Source: Natronorubrum tibetense GA33
GTDB taxonomy: Archaea > Halobacteriota > Halobacteria > Halobacteriales > Natrialbaceae
Length of the DNA: 64,000 nt
NCBI RefSeq assembly: GCF_000383975.1
Contig: NZ_KB913017.1
Location: 3,882,265 to 3,946,264 of the forward strand
Direction of reading: 5' to 3'
Below, one piece after another: positions 1-7,345 of this stretch. The notes under the pieces are model-generated. The model made no database searches, had not been told where the DNA came from, and saw only the letters and a program-made list of their open reading frames with translations. How positions within the stretch are numbered: the stretch's first letter is position 1; each line of letters starts with the position of its first letter. The position numbers were made by a program, and so were the translations under genes.

Positions 1-196
1 CGGCCGACGGCGTCGGCCGTTTTTCGTCGGCGGCAGTCTGCTCGTCCTCGAAACCGGTGTCCGTGGCGATATCGGAGAGTTCGACGACGGTCGCGACGAC
101 TTCGGACTTTCGGTGCTCGACCTCAAGGTGGACGCGGAGGTCCGTTCGGTCGTCGTGCGGTTCAGCACAGAGAGGACAGCGTAGCTTGTCAGTCAT
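1..196 (-). CDS. Small C2H2-type zinc-finger protein, cut by the left edge
   Basis: Reading leftward from an ATG at 196 gives an open frame of 65 codons with no stop before the window edge, so the C-terminus is missing. The protein starts MTDKLRCPLCAEPHDD and has a C2H2 spacing: C7, C10, H23, H28 (CxxC-x12-HxxxxH). The remainder is acidic. An AT-rich stretch near 229-240 lies about 39 nt upstream and could be the promoter. Small C2H2 proteins are common in haloarchaea and usually lack an assigned role; DNA or RNA binding is only a guess. The frame has typical haloarchaeal codon use, which supports a real gene. Confidence 0.7.
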   Translation of the reverse strand, partial: MTDKLRCPLCAEPHDDRTDLRVHLEVEHRKSEVVATVVELSDIATDTGFEDEQTAADEKRPTPSA

Positions 197-300
197 TCGC
201 TCGATCACTGGAGTCTACTGTCGACGCTCTCTAAAGTAATAGTGTCGGTCGTTCCACATTCTGGTATTTCAACGTCGGCTGACAGTCCGCGACCGCGCAG

Positions 301-1812
301 TCACATGAAGTCGCTCAGTCCGGACTGGTCGTCGTCCGGTTCGGGATCTGCCGCTGGCGAGCCGGTATCGGACTCGCCGTCTTCGTTCCCCGAATCGGCG
401 ACCGCGGTCAGCGTCTCCTGATCGTTTTCGTCGTCGGATGTGTCCGTGTCGCTCTCCCCGTTCGAGTCGATGTCGGCCGTCTCGTCGTCGCTCGAGTCAC
501 CGGTGTCGAAGAACGCGCTGCCGGAGTGTTCGACGGTCTCCTCGGTGAGCAGTTCTTCGGCGTCCTCGACGACCGACTGGACCTTGTTGGTGTCTTTCCC
601 GCTGCCGGTGATGAACGACACCTCCTTTTCGTCGAGATCGTAGGTTGCGGCCATCCGAACGGTGAGGTCGCGGTTCGTGCAGTGATGGGTCATCGCCGAA
701 AGGAACGGGAGGATCTCCCGTCGTGCAGTGGCGACGCTCGTTCCCTCCTGTTCGGCGATACGTTCCGCGATGGCGTCACGGGTGTTCCGCGTCCCCTTGG
801 TGCGGCCGAGTTTCGACCAGTAACTCGGCGGGCCGTAGCGGGTCCAGCCGCCTTTCGGTTCGCGTCGGGAGGCGGCGACACCGGCGGTCATGTTGTCCGT
901 CGCGTAGCGCCAGTAGGAGTAGTTCTGGGTAGCGCGAACGCGGCCGAGCCAGCGGTCGGCGTTCGCGAGGTAGCCGTAGGCGTCGGCCAGCTCCGCCCCC
1001 TCGTAGTCCTTCGGCATGTTGTCCTCGATCCAGTTGAGCATCTCGTCGGGATTCTCGTCGACGTCGTAGGACGCCCGCAGCGCCTCCTCGGCGGTCGCCT
1101 CCTTGATGACCGTATCGAGGAAGTCGAAGATGCCTTCGGTCCGGTCGCGCTGGCTCGTGACGACGTCGTCGACGGTTAGCCGATCGGCTTCTTCGGCGAC
1201 AGCCTGCAGGTCGTTGACCGCCGATCGCAGGTCGCCGCTCGTCGACTCGGAGATCTTTTCTAACGCTTCCTCCTCGAACTCGACGCCCTCACGTCGGCAG
1301 ATGTCCCGCAAGACGGGGACGATCGAGCGTTTCGAGACGTCCCGGAACTCGATCGTCTCGCAGCTATTGCGCAGCGACTTACTCATGTCGTAGAACTCGT
1401 TGGCCACGAGGATCACCGGCTGGTTGGCCTCCTTGACGACGCGAGTGACCTCTCGAGAGCCGCCGTAGTCGGCGTTGCCGTGGAAGTTGTCCGCCTCGTC
1501 CATGATCACGAGTCGCCGGCCGGCGCCGCCCGCCGTGAGGGTCCCGCTCTTCGAGGCCTCGCCGGCGACCCGCTCGATAACGTCGGCTCCGCGGCTGTCG
1601 CTGGCGTTGAGTTCCATCACGGGCCAGCCCATGTCGTTGGCCAGCGCGTGGGCCGCCGAGGTCTTCCCGATGCCCGGACTCCCGTGGACGATCACGGCTT
1701 TTCGGTGATCGTCCCAGGTTTTCGCCCACTCCTCGAGGCTGTCGCGGGCCTTGTTGTTTCCGCGTACCTCCGACAGCGTGGTCGGACGGTACTTCTCGGT
1801 CCAGTCGCTCAT
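301..1812 (-). CDS. rfcL: Replication factor C large subunit (clamp loader)
   Basis: 503-residue AAA+ ATPase that, with small RFC subunits, opens and loads the PCNA sliding clamp at primer-template junctions. Visible: RFC box EKYRP at 6-10, Walker A GSPGIGKT at 44-51, Walker B LVIMDEAD at 101-108, then the lid and collar regions. From about residue 420 the chain becomes a very acidic low-complexity tail typical of haloarchaeal RfcL. The last residues QSGLSDFM (496-503) match a PCNA-interacting peptide (Q-x-x-L-x-x-F-M), as expected for this subunit. ATG start 1812 gives the expected N-terminus MSDWTEKYRP. It reads in the same direction as the zinc-finger gene to its left but is separated from it by about 100 bp. 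Confidence 0.96.
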   Translation of the reverse strand: MSDWTEKYRPTTLSEVRGNNKARDSLEEWAKTWDDHRKAVIVHGSPGIGKTSAAHALANDMGWPVMELNASDSRGADVIERVAGEASKSGTLTAGGAGRRLVIMDEADNFHGNADYGGSREVTRVVKEANQPVILVANEFYDMSKSLRNSCETIEFRDVSKRSIVPVLRDICRREGVEFEEEALEKISESTSGDLRSAVNDLQAVAEEADRLTVDDVVTSQRDRTEGIFDFLDTVIKEATAEEALRASYDVDENPDEMLNWIEDNMPKDYEGAELADAYGYLANADRWLGRVRATQNYSYWRYATDNMTAGVAASRREPKGGWTRYGPPSYWSKLGRTKGTRNTRDAIAERIAEQEGTSVATARREILPFLSAMTHHCTNRDLTVRMAATYDLDEKEVSFITGSGKDTNKVQSVVEDAEELLTEETVEHSGSAFFDTGDSSDDETADIDSNGESDTDTSDDENDQETLTAVADSGNEDGESDTGSPAADPEPDDDQSGLSDFM

Positions 1813-1855
1813 TGTGATGTGGTTGGGGTGAGCCGCGTTTAGTGGTTGCGGAGCG

Positions 1856-2230
1856 TCACTGCTCGCCGACCGTCTTCAGGTCGAGACGGGACGTAACGCC
1901 CTCGTACGTGTCGTCGCTCGAGACGATCGTATCGCCGTCCGATTCGACGAGGTGAAGCGCGTCGAACGGCGTGAAGCCGTGATCTTCGACGTACGTTGCC
2001 GCGGCGACGACGGTATCGACGTCACCGCGTACCTCGACGAGGTTGGCGGCGTTCGTGACGACGCGTTCGGTGTCTCGGTCCTCGCGGTAGGCAACCAGAA
2101 GCAGTTCGATAAGTGTGAACTGTGACGTCCACAACTCGTCTCGTCGGTCTCGATATACCGACTCGGCGGCATCTCCGAGCCAGTCGTCGTCCTTGATGAG
2201 CGCCAGCAGAAAGTCGGTTTCCGCGTACAT
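1856..2230 (-). CDS. vapC: VapC-like PIN-domain toxin ribonuclease
   Basis: 124-residue PIN-domain protein, the usual length of VapC toxins, which are Mg-dependent endoribonucleases that cleave tRNA or rRNA. Candidate acidic metal ligands are D6 (YAETDFLL), E42 (TLIELLL), D90 (PFDALH) and D106/D107 (SSDD), in the canonical order. The ATG at 2230 directly abuts the TAA of the upstream gene at 2231-2233, with no spacer, so the pair is translationally coupled and the start is secure. The partner is an AbrB-fold antitoxin. RNA target unknown. Confidence 0.88.
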   Translation of the reverse strand: MYAETDFLLALIKDDDWLGDAAESVYRDRRDELWTSQFTLIELLLVAYREDRDTERVVTNAANLVEVRGDVDTVVAAATYVEDHGFTPFDALHLVESDGDTIVSSDDTYEGVTSRLDLKTVGEQ

Positions 2231-2461
2231 TTATCGCCCGGCTTCGTCGAGGGCCGCTTTTCGTGCGTTTTCACGAAGTTCGTCGGCCGACTTGTCGACG
2301 TCCGTGAACTCGTCTCTGAGCGCGTCGAGCGGATCGTCAGCGATTGGAACTAATTTGATTCCGTCGTGAAGTTGAACAATGTGATATCGGTCGCCGTATC
2401 GTTCTCGGACTTCCTTCGGGAGCGTGAGACGACCGCGGTCGTCTAGCGACGCATCGGTCAT
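2231..2461 (-). CDS. vapB: AbrB/SpoVT-type VapB-like antitoxin
   Basis: 76 residues. The N-terminal part (DDRGRLTLPKEVRERYG, about residues 7-23) is the swapped-hairpin AbrB DNA-binding motif. The charged helical C-terminal part (about 45-76) is where VapB proteins usually bind and block the PIN toxin. It is first in a two-gene operon with the PIN protein, which starts immediately after this stop codon. By analogy with known VapBC pairs it should neutralise the toxin and autorepress the operon. A short AT-rich segment lies just upstream (about 2485-2515). Confidence 0.85.
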   Translation of the reverse strand: MTDASLDDRGRLTLPKEVRERYGDRYHIVQLHDGIKLVPIADDPLDALRDEFTDVDKSADELRENARKAALDEAGR

Positions 2462-3057
2462 GTCTTGCGATATGGTGGGAAACGATAAAAATATTCCCTG
2501 CCTAAGTAAAATTACCCATCAACGATGGCAGCTACCCGCCTTGTCAACGGACACTCGACTACTGCATCCGGGATATCGAATCTCCATCGTATTCTGCAGA
2601 CTTCTCCCGCAAGTCGTGCAGTACTGATGCGTGGGGTGAGCAGCGGTTGGGGGTTGCAGAGCGTCACTCCGTGTCGGCGGATTTCGGATCAAAACGAACT
2701 CCAACAGAGGGTCTGTAGACCGTTCCTACGTGGTGGATAGCCGTGACTGAACGATATAGACGACTCTTCGACGAACGATTCGATACCGATGAAGTCTCCG
2801 CTCGAGGACTCGATTCCACGGGCGTCGAATCCGGGGTCGGGGGCCGGAGACGACCGCTCCATCTGACAAACGACACCCTAGAGCGAAACGCGAAGATGCG
2901 GGCGGAACGCTTGTACAGATATTGATGTCTTCTATACGTGAACGTTGAAAGATTCTGGTATACGCTACCTTGGACAGGTCAAATAGCTCCTGATGAAAAT
3001 AATCAGATGTGACAGATTAAACATGGTTTGATGTGTGTTGACCACGATACGTCGGCT
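2462..3057. other. Intergenic region of about 600 bp, no secure gene
   Basis: Holds only short frames. A GTG-started frame at 2743-2925 (+, 60 codons, ending RAERLYRY) and an ATG frame at 2519-2704 (-, 61 codons, with a CTTCG zinc-knuckle-like motif) could be tiny genes or decayed remnants, but neither is recognised and they have no neighbours to support them. GC is lower near 2900-3020, consistent with promoter DNA for the lipoprotein gene on the right. Confidence 0.4.
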
Positions 3058-4233
3058 ATGGAACGGCGTACGTTTATCGCGACCACGGGAACCGGGATCG
3101 GAATCGGGGTCGGTGGCTGTCTGGACAGCGGGGGTACCGCGGACGAAGGGGACGAGACGACGGCCATCAACGATGGCGATATCGACACCGAGGGATCGAC
3201 GGTCCCCGCGACGTTCGAGGTGGCGTCGATGTCGACGAACTCCCCCGTCGAGGGCGGGGAGTTGCTCGTTGTCGAGGCGACGATTGAGAACGTCGGCGAC
3301 GAGGAGGGAACGACCGACGTCGACCTCGTCGTCGGCCACGATCCCAGCATCGAGGACAGCGAGATGTTGACGCTCGAGGCGGGCGAGATGGCCGACCTCA
3401 CGCTCGAGTTCCAAGCCGGTTACCCGGCGGGCGACAGCGAGTCGTTCCCCGTCTGCGTCGATACGGGGGCTCACGAGGCTTGCGAGACGGTCGTCGTCGG
3501 AGAGGCGGAGAACGGGAACGGCGAACCGGACCCTGGGCGGGAGGTCACGTTCGAATCCTGCGAGCGAGCGACCGTCAGCGGAACGTTCGAGGAGGGCGAC
3601 ATCGCCTACGCGAGTACGGGATTCTACACGGAGGCGGGCTTCGGCAACACGATCATCGAAGACGGCATCACCGTCGGCGAGGACGTCGCGCCGTTCACTG
3701 GAACAATCACCTTCGAAATCGCGGACGGGCAGGCCGTCTCCGAGGGCGTCGACGGCGTCACCGTCACCGTCCCCGACTACGGGGAGTACGGCACGGCGAT
3801 CACCGGGCTGACGACTGATCCGGGCGACTACGCCATCGCTGGCATCACCCACTCGAACCCGCATGCGGAAGATTGCCTCGCGGAGTTCGAATCCGAGTGG
3901 GAAGACGAGACCGGCCAGAACGGCGAGCCGACGCCCGCGACCTTCGAGGTAGCGTCGATGGCCACGAACTCGCCGGTTGGGGGCGGGGAGTTGCTCGTCG
4001 TCGACGCGACGATCGAGAACGTCGGCGACGAGGCGGGAACGACCGATGTCGATCTCGTCGTCGGCCACGATCCCAGCATCGAGGACAGCGAGATGTTGAC
4101 GCTCGAGGCGGGCGAGACGGCCGACCTCACGCTCGAGTTCCAGGCCGGCCATCCGGCGGCAGACAGCGAGTCGTTCCCCGTTTGCGTCGATACGGGTGCC
4201 CACGAAAGCTGTCAGACGGTTACGGTCGAGTGA
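3058..4233 (+). CDS. Tat-exported lipoprotein with two CARDB-like domains
   Basis: 391 residues from the ATG at 3058, chosen over an in-frame ATG ten codons upstream because it puts the twin arginine MERRTFIA at the extreme N-terminus. A glycine-rich hydrophobic stretch and a lipobox VGGC with C21 follow, so it is probably a Tat-exported membrane-anchored lipoprotein. Two CARDB-like beta-sandwich domains (about residues 51-147 and 294-391), the second reaching the C-terminus, flank a different central domain of about 130 residues (rich in acidic and aromatic residues, unrecognised). CARDB domains usually mediate cell-surface protein or ligand adhesion. The two copies are nearly identical at DNA level. 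No catalytic motif was seen. Confidence 0.8.
   Translation: MERRTFIATTGTGIGIGVGGCLDSGGTADEGDETTAINDGDIDTEGSTVPATFEVASMSTNSPVEGGELLVVEATIENVGDEEGTTDVDLVVGHDPSIEDSEMLTLEAGEMADLTLEFQAGYPAGDSESFPVCVDTGAHEACETVVVGEAENGNGEPDPGREVTFESCERATVSGTFEEGDIAYASTGFYTEAGFGNTIIEDGITVGEDVAPFTGTITFEIADGQAVSEGVDGVTVTVPDYGEYGTAITGLTTDPGDYAIAGITHSNPHAEDCLAEFESEWEDETGQNGEPTPATFEVASMATNSPVGGGELLVVDATIENVGDEAGTTDVDLVVGHDPSIEDSEMLTLEAGETADLTLEFQAGHPAADSESFPVCVDTGAHESCQTVTVE
3208..3504 (+). repeat. Intragenic direct repeat, copy 1 (CARDB-like domain)
   Basis: About 297 bp, offset by exactly 729 bp from copy 2 at 3937-4233. Long blocks are identical, including the stretch encoding TTDVDLVVGHDPSIEDSE. Both copies are in frame. 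Confidence 0.85.
3937..4233 (+). repeat. Intragenic direct repeat, copy 2 (CARDB-like domain)
   Basis: Second copy of the domain-sized duplication, ending at the stop codon of the lipoprotein gene. Scattered differences from copy 1, for example VEGGE versus VGGGE, show limited divergence. Confidence 0.85.
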
Positions 4234-4307
4234 TCCGATCGGAGTCGCAGGATTGTCGAGGGAACGAGGAGCGCAGGCGCTAACTAGCGCGACGCCGAAC
4301 GACCCGT

Positions 4308-5054
4308 ATGAACGTCGCGATCGTCACCGTCGGTGACGAGTTACTCGCCGGGACGACGACGAACACGAACGCCGCCTGGCTATCGAGCCAGATTACCGAG
4401 CGCGGGAGCACCGTCGAACGGATCCTGACGATTCCCGACGACCGAGCGCTCATCGCCGACTACGTCGCTCGCTGGGCCGACGCCTTCGACGCCGTCGTCG
4501 TCACTGGCGGGATCGGGGGGACGCCCGACGACGTCACCGTCGAAGCCGTCGCGGACGGACTAGACCGAAACCTCGTCGTCCACGAGCGAATCAGAGACCG
4601 ACTGCTCGAGAAGGCGGCCGCGTTCCGGGAGGAGAACCCGGATCTAGTCGAGGAGTACGACCTGGACCTCGATCTCGACGCCGCGGCGTCGATCCCCGAG
4701 GGCGCGACGCCGCTCGTCACCGACGCGGGGTGGGCTCCGGGTTGTGTCGTCGAGAACATCTACGTCCTCGCAGGCATCCCCGACGAAATGAAGGCCACGT
4801 TCGCAGAAGTCGCCGACGAATTTCGGGGCGGCGGCGTCGCCCGAACGATTTACACGCCTGCACCCGAAGGGTCGCTCCACGACGCGCTCGAGGGCGTGAC
4901 CGACCAGTTCGACGTCGCCGTCGGTAGCTATCCGCGCAGCGAGGATCGCCCGGGCCGAATCCGCGTGCGTGGAACGGACGAGAATGCGGTCGAGGGGGCG
5001 ATAGCGTGGCTCCGAGAGCGCGTCGAGACGACGGAGTCGCCCGCGTGCGAGTGA
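4308..5054 (+). CDS. CinA-like protein, MoaB/Mog (molybdopterin-binding) fold only
   Basis: 248 residues. The N-terminal domain has the typical CinA/MoaB signature: VGDELLAGTTTNTNAAWL near residue 7 and VTGGIGGTPDD near residue 65. This is the COG1058 domain, linked to nicotinamide-nucleotide or ADP-ribose processing and structurally like molybdopterin-binding proteins. The C-terminal amidase (PncC) domain of full bacterial CinA is absent, which is normal for archaeal versions. The ATG at 4308 matches the conserved start MNVAIVTVGDE. Whether the substrate is NMN, ADP-ribose or a pterin cannot be decided from the sequence. Confidence 0.88.
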   Translation: MNVAIVTVGDELLAGTTTNTNAAWLSSQITERGSTVERILTIPDDRALIADYVARWADAFDAVVVTGGIGGTPDDVTVEAVADGLDRNLVVHERIRDRLLEKAAAFREENPDLVEEYDLDLDLDAAASIPEGATPLVTDAGWAPGCVVENIYVLAGIPDEMKATFAEVADEFRGGGVARTIYTPAPEGSLHDALEGVTDQFDVAVGSYPRSEDRPGRIRVRGTDENAVEGAIAWLRERVETTESPACE

Positions 5055-5055
5055 C

Positions 5056-5100
5056 GGAAAACGGAGCTGAGGTCAGCGGGAAAACTGAGCCGAGGTCAGC
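5056..5100. repeat. Tandem 22-bp repeat between convergent genes
   Basis: Two copies (5056-5077 and 5079-5100) of a 22-mer starting GGAAAAC and ending GAGGTCAGC, 20 of 22 positions identical and one base apart. They lie just past the CinA-like stop and cover the stop of the convergent membrane-protein gene. Confidence 0.7.
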
Positions 5101-5368
5101 GATAGAGCGACAGGTAGAGCATGCCGAACCCGACGATGAAAGGAACCGTCTCGGCTATGTAAAACGCCGTCGGCGCCGACGAAAGCTGGGAGTTGATCGT
5201 CGTGAGTCCGACACCCATACTGAGAAAAGCGAACCCGATGAACGCGGATTCCAGCCGCTTCGATTTGGTCTGTGTGTACGACTGAAAGCTGATAAGCGTC
5301 AGTCCGAGCGAGAGCGCGAAGACGGCCATCTGCATCAGCATCAGGATCGCGTCGACGATCTCGTTCAT
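5096..5368 (-). CDS. Small three-helix membrane protein (DUF7521-like)
   Basis: 90 residues with three hydrophobic segments (about 8-28, 40-60 and 68-88) and little else. It resembles the small haloarchaeal membrane proteins annotated as DUF7521, which commonly accompany a winged-helix regulator; here such a regulator lies 73 bp upstream on the same strand. Its stop codon falls inside the short tandem repeat. No catalytic residues are visible; a role in membrane signalling or stress sensing with the regulator is inference from pairing only. Confidence 0.72.
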   Translation of the reverse strand: MNEIVDAILMLMQMAVFALSLGLTLISFQSYTQTKSKRLESAFIGFAFLSMGVGLTTINSQLSSAPTAFYIAETVPFIVGFGMLYLSLYR

Positions 5369-5441
5369 TCGTACTCACCGCTCCACGAGTGGTGCGTGTG
5401 TCCGCTACGGATGTGAGGTGTGCCGTGCATCTGTGCGGGCG

Positions 5442-5792
5442 TTATTTCACACCGAGTTCGTCCCAGAGCTTCGTGAAGCGATCCGGTAGGTTCTCTTCCC
5501 GGAAGATACGGATGTCGTACTCGTCGTCTTCTAACGAGATGACGGTGCTGTTGAAGTTACACGTGAACTCTTTGTAGTGGTTCCCGTCGTCCGCGACGAG
5601 GGTTCGATCCTTGATCAGTTCGTTCTCCTCGAGCAGTTCGAGGCGTCGATAGATCGTCGGCTGAGAGAGTTCGAGGCGCTCGGCGAGTTCTTTCGCGGAG
5701 CCGGGTTCGCGGCTGATCGAGGCGAGGACGGTTCGAGCGTGCTCGTCCCCGATCGTATTCAGAATTTCCTCGATGGAGGACTCGTCATCCAT
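5442..5792 (-). CDS. Winged helix-turn-helix (ArsR-like) transcriptional regulator
   Basis: 116 residues. The N-terminal part is an ArsR-like wHTH: DEHARTVLASIS leading helix, then AKELAERLELSQPTIYRRLELLEENEL (about 33-59) as the HTH with recognition helix, then a wing (about 62-75). The C-terminal 40 residues are an acidic partner or dimerisation region. No cysteine pair typical of metal-sensing ArsR is present. It is first in a likely two-gene unit with the small membrane protein. Ligand and target unknown; autoregulation is plausible. Confidence 0.82.
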   Translation of the reverse strand: MDDESSIEEILNTIGDEHARTVLASISREPGSAKELAERLELSQPTIYRRLELLEENELIKDRTLVADDGNHYKEFTCNFNSTVISLEDDEYDIRIFREENLPDRFTKLWDELGVK

Positions 5793-5940
5793 ATGCTATT
5801 GCGTTGGGAGACTCATAGCAAAAGGTTTTCCGAGTGTCGAGGAAAGTTAGCGTTACCGACAGGTCCGGCCGACAGCGACGGATAACGGCCACCAGAGACG
5901 ACCTCACGACTAAAGAAGCCTGAAACGGGCTCGGTGTTCG

Positions 5941-6004
5941 GCAACACCCCCGTTTCCAGTGATGGGGTTTTAATATGTGGGCGATCGGTAGGGGGTGTTT
6001 TCAG
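5941..6004. promoter_or_regulatory. Possible Orc1/Cdc6 origin-recognition-box-like element
   Basis: Reverse complement of 5943-5966 reads CATCACTGGAAACGGGGGTG in its core, resembling haloarchaeal ORB elements (a TGGAAAC half-dyad followed by a G-string). A second G-string GGGGGTGTTT occurs in the opposite arrangement at about 5992-6001. No orc1/cdc6 gene is in the window and only one clear box is present, so this may be an isolated binding site or chance. Confidence 0.3.
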
Positions 6005-6016
6005 ATCGCGAGAACA

Positions 6017-6030
6017 CCTATTTATACCCC
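6017..6030 (+). promoter_or_regulatory. TATA-type promoter for the zinc-ribbon gene
   Basis: CTATTTATACCCC is a good archaeal TATA box; transcription would begin near 6050, giving a leader of about 40 nt before the ATG at 6089. Confidence 0.5.
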
Positions 6031-6088
6031 TTCTCTGGCTCCGAAGTCAGTGTCGATGATATATGCTGGATGGCTCTAATGGGCAGGT

Positions 6089-6289
6089 ATGGCAACGACA
6101 GGTGGCGTATCAAACGGGATGACCGAACCGTGTGATGTCTGTGAAACCAGTACCCTACACGAGGTCAGCATCCAACTCGTGACAGAGAGCATGAACGAAG
6201 ACAACGCGCAGTACTCTCGCGAGCCCTACCGGGTCCGAGAGTGTACACGGTGTGGCAACCGCGACAGTCAGCGAATGAATAACGCGTAA
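6089..6289 (+). CDS. Small zinc-ribbon protein
   Basis: 66 residues with two CxxC knuckles, C15/C18 (EPCDVCET) and C52/C55 (ECTRCGNR), separated by a beta-rich segment, so probably one zinc ribbon. It resembles a family of short haloarchaeal putative zinc-ribbon proteins (DUF7835-like). A TATA box lies upstream, so it is probably transcribed alone. An internal ATG at codon 11 is an alternative start. Function unknown; nucleic-acid or protein binding is likely for this fold but unproven. Confidence 0.75.
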   Translation: MATTGGVSNGMTEPCDVCETSTLHEVSIQLVTESMNEDNAQYSREPYRVRECTRCGNRDSQRMNNA

Positions 6290-6422
6290 CCAGTTCGTAT
6301 TCCCTTACCACTGGTTTTTCTCGGCGTTTCGGGCCGTCTCGAGGATTCGAAACGCCACCGTGGCGAAACTTCCGGCAACTCGTCTTCAGTAGCTACTTGA
6401 GTCGACCGTCCAACCGTCGCAT

Positions 6423-7133
6423 ATGAGCGGCCGTGGGCCAAAACGAGAACTCGCGGAGAAGATTGCCGGGGAGATCACGCTGAGCGACGACCCTGGTGCC
6501 ACCCTACGCAAATGGCGGACCGATTTCGACATCTCCCAAACCGATCTGGCGTCGGAGCTGGACATCTCCTCGTCGGTTATCTCCGATTACGAGAGCGGCC
6601 GGCGCGAGAGTCCCGGTATCGGTGTCGTGCGCCGACTCGTCAGGGGACTGCTGACGATCGACGAACGACGGGGTGGCGACCGCATCCGACAGTACGGCCG
6701 CGTCCTATCGGCCGGCTTCGACAGCGACGTCGTCTACGATCTCCAGGAGTACGCGACCTCGATCCCCCTCGAGCGACTCCACGACGACCTCGACGCAACC
6801 GTGGTCTCCCCGGGCAACACCGACCACATCAGCGGCCACACAGTGATCGATAGCATCGAGGCGATCACCCGCCTCTCGAGCGAGGAGTTCTTTCGACTCT
6901 ACGGCCAGAGCACGAACCGAGTGCTGGTATTCACCAACGTCACGCGCGGCGAAGGCGTCGGCATCGCGCTGCGCGTCCTCAACCCGACACCGAACGCCGT
7001 GATCCTCCACGGTCTCGAGGAAGACGAACTGTGGGACCACGCGGCGGAACTCGCCCGCATCGACGGCTACTCGCTCGCCGTGACCAACGCCGGGCTAGAC
7101 GAGATGCTCGAACGACTCGCCAGCCTCGAGTGA
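6423..7133 (+). CDS. XRE-type HTH transcriptional regulator (COG1709-like)
   Basis: 236 residues. The region WRTDFDISQTDLASELDISS (about 31-50) followed by SVISDYESGRRESPG is a Cro/CI-type HTH with a typical recognition helix. The C-terminal two thirds (about 90-236) form a separate alpha/beta domain of the COG1709 archaeal regulator family, probably a ligand- or partner-sensing module (contains RVLVFTNVTRGEGVGIALR). The ATG at 6423 gives MSGRGPKRELAEKIAGEI, a common start for this family. A small membrane protein gene follows after 5 bp, suggesting one transcript. Target genes unknown. Confidence 0.85.
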   Translation: MSGRGPKRELAEKIAGEITLSDDPGATLRKWRTDFDISQTDLASELDISSSVISDYESGRRESPGIGVVRRLVRGLLTIDERRGGDRIRQYGRVLSAGFDSDVVYDLQEYATSIPLERLHDDLDATVVSPGNTDHISGHTVIDSIEAITRLSSEEFFRLYGQSTNRVLVFTNVTRGEGVGIALRVLNPTPNAVILHGLEEDELWDHAAELARIDGYSLAVTNAGLDEMLERLASLE

Positions 7134-7138
7134 TCGAC

Positions 7139-7336
7139 ATGCTCGACCGACTCGACTGGGCCGAACGACTGACGGTCGCGCTGACGGTCGTTTTCGCGAT
7201 CACCCTGATGCTACCGTTGCAAACGGAGAACGCGATCGTCTGGGTCGTCTGGGGAGCCGCGATGGTGGTGCTGTCGGGAACTGCACTGGTCCTGATGAAC
7301 CGGGCCGACTCGCCGGCGGACGAAACGGCCGACTGA
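7139..7336 (+). CDS. Small two-helix membrane protein
   Basis: 65 residues from the ATG at 7139, five bases after the HTH regulator stop. Two hydrophobic segments (about 12-28 and 33-52) with a short acidic C-terminal tail. The very short gap implies co-transcription with the regulator. No family is recognised; a membrane anchor or sensor role is only suggested by position. It converges with the next gene, whose stop is 10 bp away. Confidence 0.7.
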   Translation: MLDRLDWAERLTVALTVVFAITLMLPLQTENAIVWVVWGAAMVVLSGTALVLMNRADSPADETAD

Positions 7337-7345
7337 GTAAACCGA

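Noticed and set aside
3549-3559. GTTCGAATCC, a tRNA T-loop-like sequence
   Set aside because: It lies inside the lipoprotein gene and no acceptor stem or anticodon arm surrounds it.
2965-4203. 412-codon open frame on the - strand with internal repeat
   Set aside because: Its repeat is the mirror of the CARDB-like duplication on the + strand; the + strand has a signal peptide and lipobox.
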